From positions 2,294,001-2,358,000 of the forward strand of contig CAJFCV020000006.1 in the NCBI GenBank assembly GCA_904066235.2: DNA of 64,000 nucleotides. The letters are read 5' to 3'. The stretch is from Bursaphelenchus xylophilus. Lineage: Eukaryota > Nematoda > Chromadorea > Rhabditida > Aphelenchoididae. The translations under genes were made by a program, and so were the position numbers. Numbering within the stretch: position 1 is the first letter of the stretch; each line of letters begins with the position of its first letter. Below, piece by piece: positions 47,443-56,003 of this stretch. Below the pieces are notes generated by a model. The model was not told the DNA's origin and did not search any database. It saw only the letters and a program-made list of their open reading frames with translations.

Positions 47443-48296
47443 CTCACCGCGCCATGACGTCCCCCGGGACGCCTAATATATGTAAATAATGATCTTCATT
47501 TTCCCCCCAACCTCAATCTCTTCCAATTTTTCCAAGTTTTGGTACAAACCCACATTGTTGAACTACTTCTTTCCCCCCGCCAAAAACTCAAGGATTCACT
47601 CCTCCAAACGCGCCGAAAAATAATTCTTTCAAAGAATTGTAATCACTATTCTTTGACCCTCGTTTTTATGGCTAAACTCTTTTTTTTTTGTTTTTATTTT
47701 TATATTGTTCTGATCGTTATTCTTCTCACGCTAATCTATTTTTTTTTTTTGAAATAAACAATATTTTTAATGCTGGAAAAGATGCGATTTTTATGTTTGA
47801 TGTCGTTTTAAACGGGTGCTTATTTAGTTTTTGTGCTGTTTTCTTTGTTTTGAAGCTTTTTTAGGGCAAAAAACTAGTTTTTTTTGATAATTTTTTTGCC
47901 TAGTGTAATATACGAAAGTTGAATTTTTGTGTTTATTTTTGTTGGAATTGCTTGTTAGTGGGTCAGTTTGGTTTAAAACGAGCTTAAATTGTGTTTTGCA
48001 ATGATTTTTTGGTCGAAAAATTGCATTTTCGTCCGTTTCTACATGTCAGGTTTGAGGTTCTAATTTTTGTCGTTTATTGTTCTGAAAGTTTTTGTTTATG
48101 GATGGATTTTGTTTGGTAGGACTTATATTGCTTTTTACTGCAATGAGTTTTATTAATTGAAAAATTACTTTTTAGACCTATGTCTAGTACAATATCCGAA
48201 AGGTTTATATTTGCATTTTATTCCTTCGAAATCCCCCATAAACAACGGTATATTGAAATTAGACTGCTTTTTGCTACACGACATCCTCTTGTAATA
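47443..48296. other. 3' UTR and intergenic spacer between utx-1 and third receptor
   Basis: The utx-1 3' UTR with AATAAA at 47753-47758 is followed by AT-rich spacer between convergent genes. Two copies of the CTAGTRYAATATA motif lie at about 47902 and 48184. A TTTATT at 48217 could be the poly(A) signal of the minus-strand receptor. Confidence 0.6.
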
Positions 48297-51200
48297 CTAT
48301 TGATCACGGCTTTTTGAATGCGCTGCCGATCGCTCGGACGTATATTGGCTAGTCGACTTGTCGTCCACTTTTCGTTGTCTCAAAACGAATCTTCGGAAAC
48401 TAGGGACAATACAAATTACAGAGAGTGAGTTCACAATCGGAATAAACGCGATAATCGGCGTGATAAAGTAGGAAATGCCTTGAAGTGTAACGTTGAACAA
48501 GGTGAAGAGAACGGCCACAAAAATGGGAGTGTTTATGATGATCAGCGGGTTTAGTCCCTGAAATAATCGATAATTTAGACCGTAATTAGAGGTTTGATGT
48601 AATGGAATTTGTGATTTTTTGATTTTCCAAAAAATGTGTCATGATGACGGATTTTTTGGAATTTTGAAAAATCGGTCAAAATGTCAGAAATAGCCTTTTG
48701 ATGACAATTGTTGGCTTTAAAAATGTTTTTTGAGCTGTAGAATTTTTGTAGAACCGAATTTTGGGTATGATTTTACCTGAATAATCATGATTACGGTCAA
48801 CTGCCGCTGTGCGGCCAGCGTTGTCCGTGACATGGATTCCTTGGCGACACGTAGCTTCTTGATGGTCTTCAGTGCGCAGTAAATGACAATTGAATAAGCA
48901 ACGGCGACAATGAAAATACAATCGAGCATATGAAGCGCGGCTTTTGGGGAGTCCTAAAACAGCAAACTTTGTTGATTTTGGGACTTAAATTTGGGTAAGA
49001 TGGAAGGTTTATAGCTTGAAATTGTAATTAAAATTGTAGTTAAAGAGCTTGTACAGTGAAGGACTCGATCCAGTGGCAAAAAACGTACCATTTTGCATCC
49101 GAGAAGCATAAAAAATGTGGCAAAATGCTTCCATCTCCATCTAAAAAAAATCTCCGGTTTGAAGGACGCGCCATTTCCCTCATAAAAAGAGCGGGCGCGC
49201 TTTTGAAATCGGAGTTTTTTTCACTTGGAGAGGGAAGCATTTTGCCACATTTTTAATACAGGGTGTTTCAAGAAATTCCGCGGAAAGTCGTCGTCGATTT
49301 CTCGGCGCTCAGCCACGATATCCAAAAAATTTTTTTTGCAGTAGAAAGAATGTAGTGGGCGGTTTTTTGCCTAAAAAGATTTTTTTTCTACGCCGACGCG
49401 GAATGCAGTGTATTCGGCGGAGACATTTGATAGCTTTTTTGCCAATCCCACTTATCTCAAACGCTTTATTACGAATTTTGACGGTTCAAAAGAGGATTAA
49501 TCTTGATGGTTGAAGGAGGATTTGCATATTTCTATGTTTTTCAAGCATTCGGCGAAGGTATGGCGGACGCCTTCCATATCGGCGGAGGACATAACTCATC
49601 TTCGGACAAAGACACAAAGCTGGGAAATGGCTCGAAATGGTTCCTGTGCTCTGGTTAACACCATCCTTCATCATTTCTTATGAAAATCAAATTTTTTCTC
49701 AGTTTGGCGGAGGAATCGGCGGAGGCCATAACACATCTTTGGACAAAGATACAGAGCTGGGGAATTGTTCAAAATGACTCATGTGCTCTGATTAACCCCA
49801 CCCTTCGTCATTTCTTATGAAAATCACACTTCTTTTCGATCTGGCGGAGGAATCGGCGGAGGTCATAACCCACCTTCGGACAAAGATACAGAGCTGGGGA
49901 ATGGCTCAAAATGACTCATGTGCTCTGACTAACCCCAGTGTGGAGCGCATGAATCATTTTGAGCAATTCCCTAGCTCTGTATCTTTAACCAAAGATGTGT
50001 TATGGCCTCCGCCGATATGGAAAGCGTCCGCCATACCTTCGCCGAATACTTGAAAAACATAGAAATATGCAAATCCTCCTTCAATCTTCAAGATTCATCC
50101 TCTTTTGAACCGTCAAAATTCGTAATAAAGCGTTTGAGATAAGTGGGATTGGCAAAAAAGCTATCAAATGTCTCCGCCGAATACACTGCATTCCGCGTCG
50201 GCGTAGAAAAAAAATCTTTTTAGGCAAAAAACCGCCCACTACATTCTTTCTACTGCAAAAAAAATTTTTTGGATATCGTGGCTGAGCGCCGAGAAATCGA
50301 CGACGACTTTCCGCGGAATTTCTTGAAACACCCTGTACTTCCCGGATGCAAAATGGTACGTTTTTTGCCACTGGATCAGGTCCCCCACTGTAGCTACTGG
50401 CTGAGCAAAGAATTATGTGTGCTTACTTTGACTCCCAGCGTGAAAACTGGGACATTGTCGTGGAAGAGCGGGTTCCTCCGCAAAAGATGCTCGTATTCGC
50501 GCAAAACGGCCGGATTGGTCTCGAAAACCAAAACCCCAGCCGCGCAATGCAGCGCAATCGCCAAAATAAATCCGCCGAAGATTAGGACATAATGCCAGAA
50601 CTGCAGCGGATTGCGTAGACACAATTGGCTGTACCGATACAGGAACTGAATAGGCACTGTGACGACGGTCAGAAGCAGGGAAAATAGCCAGGAAAAGGTG
50701 ATCATGCTTGAATAGGGCTGTGGGATTTGACCTATAGGACCAGTATTCAGCATGAAAAGATTTCCATCTTGCATGTCCACGAACTGTAAGAAAATTGTAT
50801 TAATAATACGGTTATTTTTACAAGATTATTTTTACAAGATTATTTTTTTCTGCTTGAAAGTACAGTGAATGTAGTTTAAATGTGTTATAAATCTATTTAA
50901 GGGTTGTGGCGTAGTTTGGGCACAACCTAAACAGTTTAGTGGTGGTACCATAGAACAGCACAAAACAAGGCTTGCTTACAGCTGATGTACTGCAAGTACG
51001 ACGCTCGGATTTTGATGAAACTTGGCACGAATTTAGAATAATTTTTTCTACAGCGACGGACCCGATCCAGTGGCAAAAAACGTACCATTTTACATCCGGG
51101 AGGTATCAAAAATGTGGCAAAATGCTTCCCTCTCAAAGTTAAAAAAATTCGTTTTGAATGGCGAGCCCTTCCTCTCACAAAAAGAGCGGGCGCGCTTTTG

Positions 51201-53025
51201 AAATCGGAGTTTTTTCACTTGGAGAGGGAAGCATTTTGCCACATTTTTGATACTTCCCCGATGCAAAATGGTACGTTTTTCGCCACTGGATCAGGTCGCC
51301 CACTGTAAGGTCTATGCAAGACATCTAGCTGGCGTCTTGCAGAAACGACTGAGGTCTTTAGGTCGAAAATTGAATTAACAAGGGAAGTCACTTTTTTCGC
51401 AGATCGATCCATACTGGTGACCTAGTGGACAGTGAAGGCCTCAGGCTGTGTAAAAAGAATCTGGCGTCCAAAAGTGTTTACGGGCCCTGAGGGCAGAGTT
51501 ATGGCTCATCAAAGTTCACGCAAAAAGGTTCCGAAAAGACCCTCCAAAAAAACGGGATCGGAGAAGTGAGCTTCGGTAGCAGAGTGGTTCGCAGATTTTT
51601 CTTTTGTCTGGAAGGGCCAGGTTTCGATTCCTCTTCGCGGCAATAACCAAAAATAACATTGTAAGAGTAGCGTAAATTACAAAAAAATGTTTTGAAATAT
51701 TTTTTGAAAAATGTTATTATCCTGTCGTTAAAATTTGGGGAAGTCGCTGTGAGCTTGGACACAGTGAGGGATAAGAGGGCATTTTTCCACCGAGGATCGC
51801 ATTCAATTTCTGGAATAATGCGGCGATTACGGTGGATCAAGACGCCGTATCATTGGAGAAAACTGCGGGAACTTTGGCGTGAAGGTAGGACTGGGATTCT
51901 CAATATGTATATCTCTGATGTTTTAGAAGACGCTCTTGGTGATCGTGATATCATGCTGAAGCGTTTGAGTCAAACGCTTGCTGTCTGGGCAGATGATAAG
52001 TTTAGTGACGATATGAACAAAATCGTCATTTTTTTAACGACAGGATGATAATATTTTTCAAAAAATATTTTAAAATATTTTTTTGTAACTTACGCTGCTC
52101 TTACAATATTATTTTTATTTATTGCCGGGAAGAGGAATCGAACCCTGGCCCTTCCAGACAAAAGAAAAATCTGCGAACCACCCTGCTACCGAAGCTCACT
52201 TCTCCAGCCCCGTTTTTTGGAGGGTCTTTTCGGAACCTTTTTTGCGCGAACTTTGATGAGTCATAACTCTGCCTTCAGGGCCCGTAAACACTTTTGGACG
52301 CCAGATTCTTCTTACACAGCCTGAGGCCTTCACTGTCCACTAGGTCACCAGTATGGATCGATCTGCGAAAAAAGTGACTTCCCTTGTAAGATGTAACACT
52401 TTTTTGCGAATTTTGGTATGAAAAGTTTCTTGCGTATTTCTACCGTACAGTGTAATGTTTCCGCAAAAAATCAAAAGTTTCCGCACGAAACTGGCGAAGA
52501 TATAGCCTTAAAGTGTGTTTCTCTGTGACCACTCTCCGCGTTCCGCCTACTCTCTCGGCCGCAAACATCGTTGAATATTTTGGCTGCCCCTGCAAAATGC
52601 GAGCTAAAATTTGCAGGAATTGATCTGCGGACTCTGCCCAAAATGTGTGCAAAATTTAAAGAAAATCTTAAAATTGAGCTTGGTGTACTTCCCGTGCCAG
52701 TTTGTGCCCTAAAAATAGTTAAAACAATGTTCGAAAGCTGCAAAATTTGGTCGCGGGGCAAATCCTCAATTAGATCCCAACGTATGAGATAAATTTCGTT
52801 AAGCACTTTGCACCGAGACCTCACCTGTCTGGTAATCAGATTGGTCGTATTGAAAATTATATCCACCACGGAGTTTAATAAAATAATGGCCGTGTATTCG
52901 GCCATGCTCTTATTGGCTTGGGTTCTTGCCAAATAAATGACTAAAATGTTCAAGCAATAGGACAAAATCCCAAGAAACAGGTCGTAGAATGGTAGACAAA
53001 CGGCTGCGATATCCGTCCAAGCCAT
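48297..53025 (-). CDS. Str-superfamily chemoreceptor GPCR, divergent third member
   Basis: Predicted 331-aa seven-transmembrane chemoreceptor. Minus-strand exons are 52825-53025, 50427-50783, 48777-48953 and 48297-48557, all multiples of three. Exon 1 gives TM1-TM2 (YCLNILVIYLARTQANKSMA, then LLNSVVDIIFNTTN), exon 2 the motif IQFLYRY and TM3-TM4, exon 3 TM5 plus KTIKKLRVAKESMSR, and exon 4 TM6-TM7 with IVPSFRRFVL and a Ser-rich tail. Intron positions and the 177-bp third exon equal those of the receptors at 2-2710 and 6003-8697, so all descend from one gene, but sequence identity is much lower. Start at 53025 is the first ATG and fits a short N-terminus. Intron 1 (2.0 kb) and intron 2 (1.5 kb) consist mostly of nested transposons. 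Confidence 0.85.
49259..50335. mobile_element. Palindromic element D (1077 bp), TA duplication
   Basis: Ends CAGGGTGTTTCAAGAAATTC and reverse complement, flanked by TA (49257-49258, 50336-50337), so Tc1/mariner-type ends. Arms of about 320 bp contain CGTCGTCGATTTCTCGGCGC. The interior has three tandem units of about 137 bp. No transposase and no tRNA-like module seen. Confidence 0.88.
49578..49960. repeat. Three tandem 137-bp units inside palindrome D
   Basis: ATCGGCGGAGG at 49578, 49715 and 49852, each followed by CATAAC and GGACAAAGAYACARAGCTGG with small differences. Confidence 0.85.
51051..51305. mobile_element. Fold-back MITE copy inside R-family element
   Basis: CAGCGACGGACCCGATCC to GGTCGCCCACTG, TA flanks, with long inner arms including AAAAAGAGCGGGCGCGC. 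Confidence 0.86.
51568..51643 (+). tRNA. tRNA-like module, left arm of palindrome E
   Basis: A-box-like TCGGTAGCAGAGTGG and B-box GGTTTCGATTCC. The anticodon-type stem CAGAT/GTCTG closes a 9-nt T-rich loop TTTTCTTTT, which also forms a Pol III stop. The acceptor stem is poor. It faces the centre. Confidence 0.55.
52121..52199 (-). tRNA. tRNA-like module, right arm of palindrome E
   Basis: Reverse-complement copy of 51568-51643 with a better B-box (GGGTTCGATTCC). It faces the centre. Confidence 0.55.
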
Positions 53026-53544
53026 TCTGAGGGTTATAAAGAGGGTTATAAGAACGAAAAGTAGGTGAAAATTGGGATTTTTTGAAGAAATATAATATTA
53101 AAATTCCTTGATGGGAAGAAAAAAAGTGAGATAAATATAAACAGGCGCAAGTTGGCAGCAATGCGTCGAATAGGACTGTTCTTTATAGAGTAGTATTAGA
53201 AAATGAACGTAATAGTATTTCAGTGAGCGAATGAGCGTACTATGATCCAGCACTAATATTAATAACCCATAAAAACCCAGCCCCTTTAAGGCTCTACAGG
53301 TACGATGGGCGGTTCGCAATTACCGTAGCATTATATACCTCGTGAATTCAGATATTTTTATGACGAAGTACGCGTAACCTGCGACGGAAAGGTGGCGCAC
53401 CAAAACGGCCAAGATTATGACTTTGTTTTTCAAAACAACACCAAGAATTATATAAGAAATACCCGTTTAGCGGATGTTTGGCACCATAAGTAAATGAAAA
53501 GTGGGAATGACACTTGATGGCTTGAACTATCATTGACCACAGCG

Positions 53545-53933
53545 CAGATTATTGGGCAAACCAAAGGGTTTTTCCGCAAAATCTAGATGAAAATTGTTGA
53601 GAACAAAAAAAATGTTACAGATGGAAAGTTGTGCTTCAAATGCTCACCTTTGTAGTGGAGGTAAAATTGAGCTTGTGTCGGACTGTTGGGAAAAAATGAA
53701 AATTTTCACTGTCTCAGCGATGTTTCTTCCGTGCCATCGAAAGAAGCATCGCGGTGACAGCGAAAATTCTCATTTTTTCCCAGCAGGCTGATACAAGCTC
53801 AATATTGTCTGTACTACAAAGATGCGCATTTGAAGCTCAGTTTTCCAACTGTAACATCTTTTTGTTCTCAAAAATTTTCATCTAGGTTTTGTGGAAAAAA
53901 CCTTTGGTTTGCCCGATAATCTGACCCACAATC
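53545..53933. repeat. Inverted repeat F (389 bp)
   Basis: Ends CAGATTATTGGGCAAACC and GGTTTGCCCGATAATCTG, arms about 190 bp, almost no spacer (centre near 53738). No target duplication recognised. It lies in the 5' flank of the third receptor, 9 bp from palindrome G. Confidence 0.82.
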
Positions 53934-54049
53934 TCAACATACAGTAGCTGCCAAAAAACTGTCAATTTTTTTGTTTTTTGTGTAACTCTGCTCAACGTGG
54001 ACGGATTTCAACGAAACAAATACCATTCTGTAGAGAATTACTGCTGTTA

Positions 54050-54300
54050 TCTAATGGTGTAGCGGTTGGAGCGATTTTACATCTTAGTGTGTAACAACTG
54101 TCGATGTAAAATTTTTGGAAAGACAAAAAACTGTCAATTTTTCCAAAAAAATTTTACCGCTTGCATACGTCGCGGCAAATCATGGGCTTATACATTCCGA
54201 TTTTTAAATAAAGTCCCACTGTACATAATTAACCATCAAAGGGAGCCAAGAAAGTTAATTTAGTAGACCTTTTGGTGGTCCCAAGTTCGATACCCCAAAA
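54050..54300 (+). tRNA. Split tRNA-like module, left arm of palindrome G
   Basis: A-box-like TAATGGTGTAGCGGTTGG at about 54053 and B-box-like CAAGTTCGATACCCC at about 54282. About 210 bp lie between them, far more than a normal tRNA. TTTT lies just after the A-box. Weakest of the four modules. Confidence 0.35.
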
Positions 54301-55127
54301 CATGACGTTTACGAAAAAATCGATTTTTTTCTTTGACTTAGCATTAATGCAATGCCTTGCAGTAGAAGTTAGACAACCTACAATTAAAATATAACAATGA
54401 TTGGGAGCCTAAATGCAAGTCTACGGACTCCACATGACATTCAAGTTTTTCTGGCAGTAGATGTACCGTGGAACTTCAGCCCGGATGCTTCCGCAGACAC
54501 CTCTAATCGTAGTTCCAAAGCGACAGAAGGCACCCATGTTAACAGTGAACAGTTTAGAACCGCTACCGCGCCAGGCCCGTACTTTGCGCGTAAAATAACA
54601 AGCTCCTAAATGGAATTTTTGGAGAAAAATTGTTGTCTCGATTTTCACTCTCCATAGGATGGAAATAACCCAGCGTAAGGACAAGCAAGATGTTGTCCCA
54701 TACATTTACAGCCATTCCTGACATTTCTAACGTAATTTCACTCCCTCTAACGTGTTTCTAAAGTCTTAAGCTGACTTGCAAGTTTCCACAAAAATTTTTT
54801 TTTGTTAATGACAACATAACCCTCCGTAATTCTTGTGCGACTTGCATTGCCGTCCTACAAATGCCCATAAAATGCTTCTAGAACATCTGTGATCATGTAT
54901 TGATAAAGCATTAGCAAGTTGTTACAAAGGCGGGGGCAACAAGGCCAAGTCTCTACAGAAACTCGATTACCGGAGAAACTTGAATGTCAAGTGGAGTCTG
55001 TAGACTTACATTTAGGCTCCCAATCATTGTTATATTTTAATTGTAGGTTGTCTAACTTCTACTGCAAGGCATTGCATTAATGCTAAGTCAAAGAAAAAAA
55101 TCGATTTTTTCGTAAACGTCATGTTTT

Positions 55128-55375
55128 GGGGTATCGAACTTGGGACCACCAAAAGGTCTACTAAATTAACTTTCTTGGCTCCCTTTGATGGTTAATTATG
55201 TACAGTGGGACTTTATTTAAAAATCGGAATGTATAAGCCCATGATTTGCCGCGACGTATGCAAGCGGTAAAATTTTTTTGGAAAAATTGACAGTTTTTTG
55301 TCTTTCCAAAAATTTTACATCGACAGTTGTTACACACTAAGATGTAAAATCGCTCCAACCGCTAAACCATTAGAT
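55128..55375 (-). tRNA. Split tRNA-like module, right arm of palindrome G
   Basis: Mirror copy of 54050-54300, same orientation toward the centre. Confidence 0.35.
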
Positions 55376-55484
55376 AACAGCAGTAATTCTCTACAGAATG
55401 GTATTTGTTTCGTTGAAATCCGTCCACGTTGAGCAGAGTTACACAAAAAACAAAAAAATTGACAGTTTTTTGGCAGCTACTGTA

Positions 55485-56003
55485 TGGGCGTTTGACGCTG
55501 GGCTTCACAAGCTTCCTAATGTTATACACATGAATTTTCTTGAAGAATCCAAAAAATCTTACCTCAAATTTTCAAAATAAATCAAAATTACTCTTCCAAT
55601 CGTCCAAGAACTTTATTAAAAACTCAAATTCGAGACGTGTTGTGGGCTGAAACTTGCGTTAAAAAGAAAAAGTCAAATCGGAAGAGACCCATATGGTATA
55701 ATATAATATTTACATCGAGATTGAGATTTTTATTGACAGTGGCGTATGTTTTGTTAGACCGTTATGACCTGTGGGTTGGATACGACGGAGGATGAAGGTA
55801 GTACACAGCCGGAATACGGTTAAAATTTAGTGGATAAACGTTAAAAAAAATTCGAGAAATGGGTAAAACAAGTTCTTCGAAAGACTACTTTCAAGCGTGG
55901 GGAGACAAATTTTACGAATACGAAAATACGACTCATTTGAATTGTCGAAAGAATATCCCACTTTTGACGTTATACCATTCATATTTCCTAAAAGTTAACT
56001 TAA
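55485..56003. other. Intergenic spacer before the acyltransferase 3' end
   Basis: AT-rich, no gene or repeat recognised. Confidence 0.5.

Larger units (their letters stand above)
49054..50390. mobile_element. Fold-back MITE split by palindrome D
   Basis: Left part 49054-49258 and right part 50338-50390. Joined across palindrome D, the sequence reads through the family consensus (CCACATTTTT-AATA-CTTCCCGGATGC). Confidence 0.88.
51379..52386. mobile_element. Palindromic element E (1008 bp), TAA duplication, tRNA-like in each arm
   Basis: Ends CAAGGGAAGTCACTTTTTTC and reverse complement, flanked by TAA at 51376-51378 and 52387-52389. Arms of about 375 bp surround a central region that itself pairs outer edges (CCTGTCGTTAAAATT and TTTTTAACGACAGG). 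It is inserted in the R-family element in intron 1 of the third receptor. Each arm has a tRNA-like module pointing inward. Confidence 0.88.
50975..52705. repeat. R-family element containing a MITE and palindrome E
   Basis: Left end CTGCAAGTACGACGCTCGGA, right end GCTTGGTGTACTTCCCGTGC. Removing the MITE (51051-51305) and palindrome E (51379-52386) leaves a sequence that lines up with the copies at 6765-7010 and 7440-7795 (GTCTTGCAGAAACGACTGAG, TTTAGGTCGAAA, TTTTTTGCGAATTTTGG). Confidence 0.75.
53942..55482. mobile_element. Palindromic element G (1541 bp), TA duplication, tRNA-like in each arm
   Basis: Ends CAGTAGCTGCCAAAAAACTG and reverse complement, flanked by TA (53940-53941, 55483-55484), so Tc1/mariner-type ends. 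Arms of about 500 bp (to about 54440 and from about 54985) are nearly identical; the frames 54066-54263 (+) and 55161-55358 (-) translate to the same peptide because of this. Each arm has A-box-like and B-box-like sequences facing the centre. Confidence 0.88.

Noticed and set aside
49578..49960. CRISPR-like spaced repeat
   Set aside because: Three long imperfect tandem units without short constant repeats and unique spacers; the genome is eukaryotic.
54397..54705. Transposase remnant inside palindrome G
   Set aside because: The 94-aa minus-strand frame was compared by eye with Tc1-type motifs; no catalytic pattern seen.
3151..55375. Genuine tRNA genes in the palindromes
   Set aside because: Acceptor or T stems are broken, anticodon loops are the wrong size, and T-runs lie inside; only 26073-26144 folds as a real tRNA.
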